From Acidovorax sp. DW039 (lineage in GTDB: Bacteria; Pseudomonadota; Gammaproteobacteria; Burkholderiales; Burkholderiaceae_C): 64,000 nucleotides of DNA. The stretch spans positions 1,116,001 to 1,180,000 of the forward strand of contig NZ_AP029019.1 in NCBI RefSeq assembly GCF_037101375.1, read 5' to 3'. The notes under the pieces were generated by a model. That model ran no database searches. It was not told the origin of the DNA and saw only the letters and a list, made by a program, of their open reading frames with translations. Position 1 is the stretch's first letter; every line of letters starts with the position of its first letter. Both the position numbers and the translations under genes were made by a program. Positions 26,490 through 34,302 of the stretch are shown one piece after another.

Positions 26490-26882
26490 CTACGCCACCC
26501 CGTGCGACACCACGCACAGCTTGTTGCCGTCCGGGTCCCGAAAGTACGCGCCGTAGTAGTCCGCGTGGTACTCAGGCCGCAGGCCCGGAGGGCCTTCGCA
26601 CTGCGCGCCCAGGGTCAGCGCCAGTGCGTGTGCAGCATCGACCTGGCTGCGCTTGGTAGCCATAAAGGCCACCATCTGGCCGTTGCCTGGGCTGGGGACT
26701 TCGCCGTTGAACGGGCGGGCAATCACAAACAGCGGCCGGGGCCCTGGTGTGGATTCCCACCCCGCCCAGGGCCGTGCGGCATCGCAAAACCGCTCTTTGG
26801 CGCCCAGCGTGCCCAGCACGGGTCGGTAAAACGCCAGGGCGCGGTCAAAGTCGGAAATGCCCACAAAAACATGGGAGAGCAT
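26490..26882 (-). CDS. VOC-family (glyoxalase/bleomycin-resistance type) protein
   Basis: This is a 130-residue single vicinal-oxygen-chelate domain. MLSHVFVGISDFDRALAFYRPVLGTLG and YYGAYFRDPDGNKLCVVSH are typical of small VOC proteins, with metal-ligand His and Glu positions partly visible. The family includes glyoxalases and resistance proteins, and the substrate cannot be assigned. It lies 23 bp after the SRPBCC gene and is probably co-transcribed with it. Confidence 0.85.
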   Translation of the reverse strand: MLSHVFVGISDFDRALAFYRPVLGTLGAKERFCDAARPWAGWESTPGPRPLFVIARPFNGEVPSPGNGQMVAFMATKRSQVDAAHALALTLGAQCEGPPGLRPEYHADYYGAYFRDPDGNKLCVVSHGVA

Positions 26883-26905
26883 GGCGTGCCCCTGCTGCCT
26901 GTGGG

Positions 26906-27391
26906 TTACGCCCGTTGCGACTGGCTCAGCAGCACCACCTGCAACCGGTCCAGATTCTGTTCGTTGGCGGGCACCACCAGGTCGCGCAGCTGGGCCGCCA
27001 GCTCTGCGGTTTCAAAGGTCTGCGCCCAGGTCAGGCGCGTGTGGTTATCGCCTTGCGCGTGCAACTGCACGGTCAGGGTGAAGTGGGGTGCCACCACATG
27101 CTCAATCACCACGCCTGCGTTCGGCTCGATGGCGCGGAACACGCACTCGTTCGGGTAGCGCTTGCCGTCCGGGCCCTGCATCACAAACACCCAGCGTGCA
27201 CCGGGGGTGAAGTCAAACTGCTCAAACGTGTTGCTGAACCCGGCGGGGCCCCACCAGCGGGCCAGCAGCTCGGGTTGCTGAAAGGCCTGGAACACCTTGC
27301 GCGGGCTGGCGTGCAGCACGCGTTCGGTGGCCAGTGTGGCTGCTGAAGTGGCTGCCGATGGGGCGGCGCTGGTCTGGGGTGTGGATGACAT
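26906..27391 (-). CDS. SRPBCC/AHSA1-family protein
   Basis: This is a 161-residue protein. After a short Ser/Thr/Ala-rich N-terminal tail it has the Aha1-like START-fold pattern: RVLHASPRKVFQAFQQPELLARWWGPAGFSNTFEQFDFTPGARWVFVMQGPDG. The fold binds hydrophobic ligands; no specific role is known. It is the first gene of a two-gene unit with the VOC protein and is divergent from the alkanesulfonate monooxygenase gene. Confidence 0.88.
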   Translation of the reverse strand: MSSTPQTSAAPSAATSAATLATERVLHASPRKVFQAFQQPELLARWWGPAGFSNTFEQFDFTPGARWVFVMQGPDGKRYPNECVFRAIEPNAGVVIEHVVAPHFTLTVQLHAQGDNHTRLTWAQTFETAELAAQLRDLVVPANEQNLDRLQVVLLSQSQRA

Positions 27392-27503
27392 CGGGGGCTC
27401 CTGGCGATAAGCACGTCCTGTCCGTCGGTGGTCGCGCCGTCGGGGCGGCGCAGTCACGCTTGCATTGCATCCTGCAGTGCAACCCACATGGTATGCAAAG
27501 CCG

Positions 27504-27530
27504 GAGTTTACAAACACGTTTTTCTTCGTT
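27504..27530 (+). promoter_or_regulatory. Sulfur-gene motif, weak left half
   Basis: TTCGTT at 27525-27530 is preceded at the standard 15-bp distance by GAGTTT, a poor match to GCATAT. The sequence after it (GGCTTGG) resembles the site at 33380. It lies 62 bp before ssuD. Confidence 0.4.
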
Positions 27531-27592
27531 GGCTTGGCGTGTGCAGGTGCGGATCATGAAAGGAATCTCTCTCACACCCTCAGGAGCCCGCT

Positions 27593-28699
27593 ATGCCCGT
27601 CCAGTTCATCGGCATGATCCAGCCGCACGAAGTCTCTGAAACCATCACCCGCAAGGGCCCCGCGGTCGATCCGGCCTATGTGCGGGTGTTTGCCCAGGCG
27701 CACGAGCACGCGGGCTTTGACCGCATCCTGGTGCCCGCCAGCTCCTCCAGCCCCGACACGCTGCTCACCGTCAACTACGCCGCTTCGGTCACCGACAAAA
27801 TCAAATTCCTGCTCGCCCACCGCCCCGGCTTTGTGGCGCCCACGCTGGCCGCGCGCCAGCTCGCCACGCTCGACCACTACACCGGTGGCCGCGTGGCGGT
27901 GCACTACATCACCGGCGGGTCGGACGAAGACCAGCAGCGCGATGGCGACTTTGTGGGCCATGACGAGCGCTACGCCCGCACCGACGAATACTTGGACCTG
28001 CTGCGCCAGGTGTGGACGGCTGACAAGCCTTTTGACCACGAGGGCGCGTACTACCGCGTCAAAGGTGCGTGGTCAGAAGTCAAGCCCGTGCAGGCGCCTT
28101 ACGTTCCCATCTACTTTGGCGGTGCATCTGCCCCTGCCTTGCAGGTGGCTGGCAAGCACGCCGATGTGTACGCCCTGTGGGGCGAATCGCTGGAGCAAGC
28201 GGGCGACCTGGTGCGCCGCGTGCGCGCCGAGGCTGCGCGCCATGGCCGCACCGTGCAGTTCAGCATCTCGTTCCGCCCCATTCTGGGCGCGACGGAAGAC
28301 GAAGCCTGGACCCGCGCCTACCGCATCCTGGAAGAAACCCGCCGCCTGCGTGTAGACCAAGGCTACGCACGCGGCGGCCCGCAGCAAAGCGAGGGTGCCC
28401 GCCGCCTGCTGGCCGATGCCGCCAAGGGCGACCGCGTGGACGAACACCTGTGGACGGCCATCGCGCGTGAAACCGGCGGGCGCTCCAACACCACGTCGCT
28501 GGTGGGCACGCCTGAGCAAGTGGCTAACGCCCTGCTCAAGTACTACGACCTGGGCATCACCACCTTCCTCATCCGGGGCTTTGACCCGCTGCTGGACGCC
28601 ATTACCTACGGCCGCGATTTACTGCCCCTGGTGCGCGCCAAAGTGGCCGAGCGCGATGCAGAGCGTGCAGCCCAGCCCGCTGAACGAAAGGCGGCTTGA
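27593..28699 (+). CDS. ssuD: FMNH2-dependent alkanesulfonate monooxygenase
   Basis: This is a 368-residue luciferase-like monooxygenase of the SsuD branch, of family length. Visible signatures are FDRILVPASSSSPD, LAHRPGFVAPTLAARQLATLDHYTGGRVAVHYITGGSDEDQQRDGDF and YFGGASAPALQVAGKHADVYALWGE. SsuD releases sulfite from aliphatic sulfonates using reduced FMN. No SsuE-type flavin reductase is next to it. It is followed three bases later by a sulfonate receptor gene, forming a two-gene unit. Confidence 0.9.
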   Translation: MPVQFIGMIQPHEVSETITRKGPAVDPAYVRVFAQAHEHAGFDRILVPASSSSPDTLLTVNYAASVTDKIKFLLAHRPGFVAPTLAARQLATLDHYTGGRVAVHYITGGSDEDQQRDGDFVGHDERYARTDEYLDLLRQVWTADKPFDHEGAYYRVKGAWSEVKPVQAPYVPIYFGGASAPALQVAGKHADVYALWGESLEQAGDLVRRVRAEAARHGRTVQFSISFRPILGATEDEAWTRAYRILEETRRLRVDQGYARGGPQQSEGARRLLADAAKGDRVDEHLWTAIARETGGRSNTTSLVGTPEQVANALLKYYDLGITTFLIRGFDPLLDAITYGRDLLPLVRAKVAERDAERAAQPAERKAA

Positions 28700-28702
28700 G
28701 CG

Positions 28703-29722
28703 ATGGCACAGCGAATGTCTCTGTCGGCCCCAGTGGCTGAACGCACTCCTGCCAGCACCCGCCGCGCCTGGTTGCAAGGCGTGGGCACCACGTTGGCCGT
28801 GGCCAGCACAGGGTGGGGCAGCGCAGCCTGGGCCCAAAATGCCGCGCAGCCGTCGCTGGTGCTGGGCGACCAGGCCGGGGGGCTCAAGGCGCTGTTCGAG
28901 GCCGCTGGCACGCTGGACGGCGCGCCCTTTGCTTGGCGCTGGGCCAACTTTCAGGGCGCAGCCCCGTTGTTTGAGGCGCACCGCAGCGGTGCGGTAGACA
29001 CCGCCATGGCGGGCGACCTGCCCGTGCTGGCCGCCGCCGTGGGCAAGACCCCGCTCAAGATCGTTGCCACCCGCGTCGGCCAGCCCGACTCGCTGGGCAT
29101 CGTGGTGCAAGGCAACTCGCCCCTGCGCAGCGTGGCCGACTTGCGGGGCAAGACCGTGATCGTCTCGTCCGCACGTGGCAGCATCTCTCAATACCAGCTC
29201 TACGGCGCGCTGGAAGAGGCGGGCGTCAAGCGCGAAGAAGTCACCGTCAAGTTCGTGCTGCCCACCGATGCCGCTGCTGCGTTCGCGTCCAAGCAAATCG
29301 ACGCCTGGGCCATTTTTGACCCGTACTACACCATTGCCCTGCAGCAAGGCGGCCGCATCTTGCGCGACGGGCGCGGCATCAACACCGCGCTGGGCTTCAT
29401 CACCGCCACCGACGCCGCCCTGGCCGACCCCGCCAAGCGCGCTGCCATCGTGCAGTACCTCCATCGCCTGGCCCGCGCTGGCGAGTGGGCTCTGGCCAAT
29501 CGGGAGGCCTATGCGCAGGTCTACGCCCAACTCACCCGCCTGCCCATCGAGGCTGCGCGCACCATCACCGCCCGCGCCGCCATAGCCTCCCGGCCCGTCA
29601 CGCAGGCCGACATCACCGCCCTGCAAACCGTGGCCGACCGTTCCGCCCGCGACGGCATCCTGCCCGCGCGGGTGGATGTGGCGGCCATCACCGACACGCA
29701 GGTGTGGCGAGCCGGTGCCTGA
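28703..29722 (+). CDS. Sulfonate-type ABC substrate-binding protein, orphan
   Basis: This is a 339-residue receptor of the SsuA family with a Tat-like signal (TRRAWLQGVGTTLAVAST). VLGDQAGGLKALFEAAG, AVDTAMAGDLPVL and QIDAWAIFDPYYTIALQQGG are typical of aliphatic-sulfonate receptors. It is joined to ssuD by a 3-bp gap but has no permease or ATPase gene beside it, so it presumably uses the importer at 22172-25130 or another set. Confidence 0.87.
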   Translation: MAQRMSLSAPVAERTPASTRRAWLQGVGTTLAVASTGWGSAAWAQNAAQPSLVLGDQAGGLKALFEAAGTLDGAPFAWRWANFQGAAPLFEAHRSGAVDTAMAGDLPVLAAAVGKTPLKIVATRVGQPDSLGIVVQGNSPLRSVADLRGKTVIVSSARGSISQYQLYGALEEAGVKREEVTVKFVLPTDAAAAFASKQIDAWAIFDPYYTIALQQGGRILRDGRGINTALGFITATDAALADPAKRAAIVQYLHRLARAGEWALANREAYAQVYAQLTRLPIEAARTITARAAIASRPVTQADITALQTVADRSARDGILPARVDVAAITDTQVWRAGA

Positions 29723-29738
29723 GGTGGAGGATGATTTG

Positions 29739-29790
29739 AGAAAAAATGGCTGCAGCGCTCGTCAATAAAGCGCTGGCAGCTATCAAAAAC
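29739..29790 (-). repeat. Dispersed palindromic repeat, copy 3
   Basis: GGCTGCAGCGCTCGTCAA and AAAGCGCTGGCAGCTATC form the family hairpin flanked by A-runs, between convergent genes. Confidence 0.78.
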
Positions 29791-29825
29791 AGAGCTTTTA
29801 GGTCTGCCGCTGGATCTGCAGGCTC

Positions 29826-30425
29826 TCAGCTCTTTTGCACTTCGATGTGGTAAATGCCCCAGGGGCACAGGGCATACCGCTCTTTCAGCGACTTGCCCTG
29901 AAAGGCGGGAATGACGTCTGCGTCGTACACCGCCCACTGGGGCCCCAGGCCTCCCAGCGCCATCGCCTTGCCGTCAATGTGGGTGGCCACGATCATGCGG
30001 TAGGCCTGTGCATCAGCCAGGCTGATCTGCACGGTGTAGCCATCAATGGCGCGCAGCACCAGGTGCACATTGCTGCCCTGGGGCACACCGGCCGCCGCCA
30101 GCACAGTGGTGAGCAGGGGGCCCTGCAGCGTGTGGCGCTGGGCGTCGTACTCCAGCGTGGGCTTGATCGTGACCGAAGGCATGCGCTGCAGTGCTGCAGC
30201 ATCCAGTGCATGGGCTTCGTTGAACAGCACTCCCTGCTTGCCCATCATCTGATCGATGGTGGTGTCCAGCGCGCCCCGGTTAGGCTTGGTGATCGCACCG
30301 CTGATGGTCAGCAAGGTGGGCCCCTGCGGCAACTTGGCCGCAGCGTGGCCCACGCTGGCAGTGCCCCACAGGCTGGCCATCCCTACGCCCGCCGCCACAA
30401 AATTGCGCTTGTTCATCGTCGTCAT
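29826..30425 (-). CDS. Exported protein related to the molybdopterin-binding oxidoreductase fold
   Basis: This is a 199-residue protein with a Tat-like or Sec signal (MTTMNKRNFVAAGVGMASLWGTASVGHAA). The mature part (LLTISGAITKPNRGALDTTIDQM, VTIKPTLEYDAQRHTLQGPLLTTVLAAAGV, LVLRAIDGYTVQISLADAQAYRMIVATHIDG, GGLGPQWAVYDAD) matches the sulfite-oxidase-like fold of small periplasmic proteins. The cofactor-ligand cysteine of true molybdoenzymes is not evident, so catalytic activity is doubtful. An in-frame ATG three bases upstream is an alternative start. Confidence 0.65.
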   Translation of the reverse strand: MTTMNKRNFVAAGVGMASLWGTASVGHAAAKLPQGPTLLTISGAITKPNRGALDTTIDQMMGKQGVLFNEAHALDAAALQRMPSVTIKPTLEYDAQRHTLQGPLLTTVLAAAGVPQGSNVHLVLRAIDGYTVQISLADAQAYRMIVATHIDGKAMALGGLGPQWAVYDADVIPAFQGKSLKERYALCPWGIYHIEVQKS

Positions 30426-30610
30426 CATGGTCCCCTTCAGGTGAGGGAAGGATGGTACGCGGGGCGGGGGTTGCAGGGAAGAGTCCGGGTTTTGTGGGCG
30501 CATCTATTGCGCGTTTTGAAATGAATGAGGCGGCGCTATGGGCCCACTCGCGTCTCTCGTCGTGGGGCAGAATCCGGCCACTACCAGACATTCAACACGA
30601 CCACCTACCA

Positions 30611-31180
30611 ATGACAATTCAAGGGCGGATTGCCGCGCCGCAAGTCGAGAAGGATATGCGTGCATTTCTCAAGAAGCAGGGACTATCGCTCAAGACATTG
30701 AATCTGGGAGACGCATTGACTGCGATGAGTCAGTTTCGCGCCACGGCTGCTGCATACCCAGTGCTGAACCCCTGTGGCGACGGACTTGCATTTGATGCAC
30801 ATCTGGGAACGAAGGATCGAGGCACGCGATTTGAGATAGCAATCAATCGCCTATTGCGCTTGCCACCCGAAGACGAGGGTGCATCTCGATGGCCCGCGAT
30901 TAGGCTATGGCTCCGACTGCAATACAAGATGGACATGACCGTCATCCAATACCTCTCGCGTCATAGTACGTATGGCGTCGGTCAGTCGTTTGTCACTTGG
31001 TCGCCAAGTGACCACGAGGAGTTCGCACAGCAAATCAAGGGAAGTGATGCGTTTGTGACCTTTCGAGGCGTGGCACCTACTGAAGTCCGTCTATCGGCAG
31101 ACTTTTGGGAGTACCGACGTCACAACCCCACTCCAGACCCGCTTGCTGAGCCTTGGTGGGGCATTTTCGACGTAGTGTGA
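30611..31180 (+). CDS. Uncharacterised protein in a lower-GC island
   Basis: This 189-residue protein (MTIQGRIAAPQVEKDMRAFLKKQG...) is unrecognised. It is soluble and mixed alpha/beta, with an aromatic-rich C-terminus (DFWEYRRHNPTPDPLAEPWWGIFDVV). Codon use and base composition (many A/T third positions) differ from the neighbours, suggesting recent acquisition. The start is uncertain; the frame is open further upstream but in sequence that looks non-coding. It is followed by 424 bp without a convincing gene. Confidence 0.5.
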   Translation: MTIQGRIAAPQVEKDMRAFLKKQGLSLKTLNLGDALTAMSQFRATAAAYPVLNPCGDGLAFDAHLGTKDRGTRFEIAINRLLRLPPEDEGASRWPAIRLWLRLQYKMDMTVIQYLSRHSTYGVGQSFVTWSPSDHEEFAQQIKGSDAFVTFRGVAPTEVRLSADFWEYRRHNPTPDPLAEPWWGIFDVV

Positions 31181-31604
31181 CCGGCCCTCAAGGTGGGTTT
31201 TAGGAGTGCAAAGGCTGAAGGCGAGCAGCCACTTTCTGCTCTGAGTAATGACTGAAATTGGCAGAGTCGGAAGACTGCAGTGGGCCCTGAACTGCCCTTC
31301 AGACGACACCCACAAAGCCGCCATCTGACGATGTACTAAGCCCGCGGGGCATGGCCCAACTCCGTGCGCAGGCTATAGTATTTTTGATGAACTCGCGCAC
31401 GGACCGGATCAAGCAACGTGTAGCGCGCAACACGGGAGTGGCGGCGGGGTTCATGACTGAATTTGGTATTGGATTTACATACAGCACGCATGCCGTAAAG
31501 CTACGGCTACCAGCCACTTTCCGCGTTCTTTTCGAACCAATTTAGACCCCACACATCAGATATTGCCTGCGGCTTGGTGTGGTCCACATTACGTTAGGCT
31601 CCTC
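31181..31604. other. Low-coding stretch upstream of the integron-like cassette
   Basis: No gene is confidently supported here. A 64-codon frame at 31351-31545 and an overlapping antisense one at 31299-31517 are both plausible remnants, but neither resembles anything I know. At 31528-31593 an imperfect dyad (CGAAC...GACCCCACAC...TGGTGTGGTC...) runs to the cassette boundary. Base composition is lower in GC than the surroundings. Confidence 0.5.
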
Positions 31605-32006
31605 ATGCGTTCTTGGCACGACTATCACCTCAACGGCTATTCTGTAGAAGGCGCAAAGCGTCAAGTCAAGTTCGATGTGTCGTGGCCGTATGAATCAACC
31701 ATCGATATCAAGTGCGCTTCGGTTGTCTTCACTGAAGTCGAAGGCTATTTCTTTGAGCACGATCTAGGCGGCAACATCCTGTACTCAATATCTGAAGTAC
31801 CACTGGAAACTTTTCTTTCGCAAAACGCTGAGCGCTTCGAGCAAGAAAAAAAGTGGGGTTGGCCTTTGTTTTGGCGCGGATCGATTGGGCAAACTTTGGA
31901 GCATCTCAGCCGCAAGCAGGCCAAGTGCTTTGAAATTTCGTCTTCGTACGGTTTGAGTGGTTGGGTACTCGCGTCAAAGGTTGAGCACCGTGAAACTGTG
32001 GCCTAA
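31605..32006 (+). CDS. Cassette-encoded protein of unknown function
   Basis: This 133-residue soluble protein (MRSWHDYHLNGYSVEGAKRQVKFDVSW...) has alternating beta strands, then helices, with many aromatic residues and no signal peptide. I recognise no family. The ATG sits 11 bp inside the 5' end of the integron-like cassette and the TAA stop lies in the attC core, the compact layout of integron cassettes. It lacks its own obvious promoter and may be transcribed from outside or stay silent. Small cassette proteins of this kind are often immunity, phage-defence or resistance factors, which is only a possibility here. Confidence 0.65.
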   Translation: MRSWHDYHLNGYSVEGAKRQVKFDVSWPYESTIDIKCASVVFTEVEGYFFEHDLGGNILYSISEVPLETFLSQNAERFEQEKKWGWPLFWRGSIGQTLEHLSRKQAKCFEISSSYGLSGWVLASKVEHRETVA

Positions 32007-32057
32007 CCCTCATTCAACGGGACGCCTATAGGCACACGTGAATTCGTACGTTGAGCG
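32001..32057 (+). other. attC-like recombination site
   Basis: GCCTAAC (32001-32007) is the outer core. TCAACG (32012-32017) pairs with CGTTGA (32049-32054) as the inner stem. With the six bases of the cassette start the full site would be about 63 bp, within the known attC size range. Confidence 0.7.
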
Positions 32058-32196
32058 TTCGCTTTCATCTGCCCTCACCGGCTTCCTGGCCGGTTTCTGC
32101 CTATCACTTTACCCTCACTGCTCGCATCCTTAGCGGCCCCCTAGGGCTCGTGCTACAACGCCCGTCGCGCTGCAGGCCTTGGTAAAAAGCCGATGC

Positions 32197-33213
32197 TTAC
32201 ATCGCCTTACCCCCCAGCGCGGCCTTGAAACTCCTGTCCCACAGCGGTGCTACCTGCGCAGGCCCGTCCAGCACGCCCAGCTGCAAAAACGCATCAGCCA
32301 CAGCCTGATGGCCTTGCACCACGGTGTCGTCCACGGCGCGCAGGTCGTAGTCGGTGCTGCGGTTGTTCCACAGCTCAATCAGGTCGCCCACGGGCACGCG
32401 GGTTTCTGCGGACTGGGCCTGGGCGTAGGCCAGGTAGTTTTGGTTGGCCCACAGGTAGGCGCGGCGCAGGCGTTGCAGGTAGTCGCTGATGGCGGCGTGC
32501 CGCAGCGGGTCGTCCACCGCGCGCGGGTTGGCGTAGATGGGGAAGTTGCCTGAGAGGTAGCCCAGCCCGGTTTTGAGCACGCGTGCGCCGTAGCGCAGCC
32601 GGGCCAGCTGGCCGTTGTAGCCATAGATGGCCCAGGCATCCAGATCGCCCCGGTCAAAGGCCGATAGGCCGTCTGCGGGGCTGAGGTTGATGGCCTGGAT
32701 GTCGTTGAAGCTCAGGCCCGCCTCGGCCAATTGCTTGCTCAGGTAGTAATGCGATGTGGTGGCCCGCACATAGCCCACGCGCTTGCCTTTAAGGTCGGCA
32801 ATGCGCTGGATGGGCGCATCCTTGCGCGCCAGGGTGACCTGGTTGTTGAGGTCTTCGCGTGTGATGGCGATGAAGCGCACCTGGGCCTTTTGCCTTGCGG
32901 CAAACAGGGCGGGGATTTCGCTGCCCGAGCCCAGGTCCAGTGCATCGCCGTTCAGGGCTTCGATGTGCAGCACGCCGTTGTTCAGTTCGCGCCATTCAAT
33001 GCGGTAAGGCGTCTGGCCCTGGCCAGAAGCCGCAAGCAGCGCACGCCACAGGCCCTTGTAGGTGCCGATGCGCAAGGTCACTTTGGCAAGGTCTGTTGCA
33101 GGGGGCGACGACCCTGCCGCCAGGGCGGTGGTGTGGGCTGTAGCGGCCCAGGCGGCAGCGCCCAGGCTGGCTTGCAGAAGGTGGCGGCGGTTCAGTGGAG
33201 GTTGGTCTGGCAT
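32197..33213 (-). CDS. Sulfonate-type ABC substrate-binding protein, orphan
   Basis: This is a 338-residue SsuA-like receptor. ATG 33213 gives a Tat signal (LNRRHLLQASLGAAAWAATA). LRIGTYKGLWRALLAASGQ, NGDALDLGSGSEIPALFAA, LKGKRVGYVRATTSHYYLSKQLAEAGL and DLDAWAIYGYNGQLA are in line with the family. It stands alone, divergent from the aldolase gene, with no transporter partner adjacent. It directly follows the lower-GC island. Confidence 0.85.
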   Translation of the reverse strand: MPDQPPLNRRHLLQASLGAAAWAATAHTTALAAGSSPPATDLAKVTLRIGTYKGLWRALLAASGQGQTPYRIEWRELNNGVLHIEALNGDALDLGSGSEIPALFAARQKAQVRFIAITREDLNNQVTLARKDAPIQRIADLKGKRVGYVRATTSHYYLSKQLAEAGLSFNDIQAINLSPADGLSAFDRGDLDAWAIYGYNGQLARLRYGARVLKTGLGYLSGNFPIYANPRAVDDPLRHAAISDYLQRLRRAYLWANQNYLAYAQAQSAETRVPVGDLIELWNNRSTDYDLRAVDDTVVQGHQAVADAFLQLGVLDGPAQVAPLWDRSFKAALGGKAM

Positions 33214-33379
33214 GGCAATAGGGCAGGCGTAGCAATGGAATAGGCCGCAAGATTCAGGCAAGCGATGCCGCTGCGCAAAGACTGTTGCGTAGCATCGATA
33301 TGCGGTTGCCGCAGGTGGAGATGCGGGGGCTGCTGGGGCAGCAGACAAGGTGAAAGCAGAGACAGCTCATGCCGAAACC

Positions 33380-33406
33380 GCATGTGGTCACGCGGATTTC
33401 TTCGTT
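33380..33406 (+). promoter_or_regulatory. Sulfur-gene motif GCATGT-N15-TTCGTT
   Basis: GCATGT (33380-33385) and TTCGTT (33401-33406) lie 15 bp apart, 77 bp before the aldolase start, in the divergent region shared with the orphan receptor gene. Confidence 0.6.
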
Positions 33407-33483
33407 GGCATGGGGGTGTGGGGCTTTTATGGTGGGGTGGTCTGTTTTTCCCTCTGCAACCCTCTTTCCTGAAAGCCGCCGCC

Positions 33484-34302
33484 ATGTCCGCCGTTCTCCA
33501 GCCCGTTGCTGCCTCCACCCTTGCGTTCAACGCCCACCCCCAGCGCAAAGACTGGTTTGACCCAGCCCCCGCTCGTCCCACGCTGGAGGCCGAGCGCCGC
33601 TACCGCAAGGAGCGCCTGGCCGTGGCGTTCCGGCTGTTTGCGCAGTTTGGTTTTGACTACGGCCTGGCAGGGCACATCACTGCCCGCGACCCGGAGTGGC
33701 TGGACCACTTCTGGGTCAACCCGCTGGGCATCCACTTCTCGCAGATCAAGGTGTCAGACCTGTTGCTGGTGAATGCGCAGGGCGAGATTGTGGTGGGCGA
33801 GGGGCCGCTGAACCGCGCCGCCTTTGCCATCCACGCCGCCCTGCATGAGGTGCGCCCCGATGTGGTGGCCGCGGCCCACACCCATTCCACCTACGGCAAG
33901 GCCTGGTCTACCTTGGGCCGCAAGCTGGACCCGCTGACGCAGGACTCTTGTGTGTTCTATGGCGACCATGGCCTGTTTGATGACTTCAGCGGTGTGGTGC
34001 TGGAGACGGACGAAGGCTTTCGCATTGGCAAGGCGCTGGGCCAGCACAAGGCCGTGATTCTGAAGAACCACGGCATCCTGACGGCGGGGCCTTCGGTGGA
34101 GTCGGCCGCGTGGTGGTACATCGCGCTGGAGAACGCCTGCCAGGCCCAGTTGCTGGCCGAGGCGGCGGGCACGCCCAGCCCGATTCCGCACGATGTAGCC
34201 GCACTCACCCATTCACAAATTGGCCGTCCCGGCGGGGCCGAGCATGCGTTTCAGAGCCTGTACGACATTGTGGTGCGTCAACAGCCCGAGGTGTTGCAGT
34301 GA
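33484..34302 (+). CDS. Class II aldolase/adducin-family protein
   Basis: This is a 272-residue zinc-dependent aldolase-fold protein. FGFDYGLAGHITARDPE, HAALHEVRPDVVAAAHTHSTYGKAWS (metal-binding HTH) and LKNHGILTAG are family signatures. The class includes fuculose-phosphate aldolase and many uncharacterised sugar or hydroxy-acid lyases. It is joined to the acyl-CoA-dehydrogenase-like gene by a GTGA overlap, and a sulfur motif lies upstream, so it may process the carbon part of an organosulfur compound. Confidence 0.85.
   Translation: MSAVLQPVAASTLAFNAHPQRKDWFDPAPARPTLEAERRYRKERLAVAFRLFAQFGFDYGLAGHITARDPEWLDHFWVNPLGIHFSQIKVSDLLLVNAQGEIVVGEGPLNRAAFAIHAALHEVRPDVVAAAHTHSTYGKAWSTLGRKLDPLTQDSCVFYGDHGLFDDFSGVVLETDEGFRIGKALGQHKAVILKNHGILTAGPSVESAAWWYIALENACQAQLLAEAAGTPSPIPHDVAALTHSQIGRPGGAEHAFQSLYDIVVRQQPEVLQ

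Larger units (their letters stand above)
31594..32057 (+). mobile_element. Integron-type gene cassette, lone insertion
   Basis: The segment starts TTAGGCTCCTC directly before the ATG and ends with an attC-like site. The stop codon TAA lies inside GCCTAAC (32001-32007), a perfect RYYYAAC core. If the 3' end (...CGTTGAGCG, 32057) is joined to the 5' end (TTAGGC, 31594), the closed circle regenerates GTTAGGC, the exact complement of GCCTAAC. The present flanks read ACG|TTAGGC and GCG|TTCGCT, as expected for insertion at a G/TT site. No integrase gene is in the window. Confidence 0.75.

Noticed and set aside
31299..31545. Two overlapping short frames of opposite strand as genes
   Set aside because: Neither has a convincing ribosome site or known relatives, so I left the region as non-coding or remnant.
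31594..32057. Insertion sequence or transposon as the explanation for the low-GC island
   Set aside because: No transposase, terminal inverted repeats or target-site duplication were seen; the attC-like ends fit a cassette better.
33277..33303. Possible minus-strand sulfur motif before the orphan receptor
   Set aside because: The left half ATATGC is present, but the partner at 15 bp reads AAAGAC, too far from AACGAA to count.
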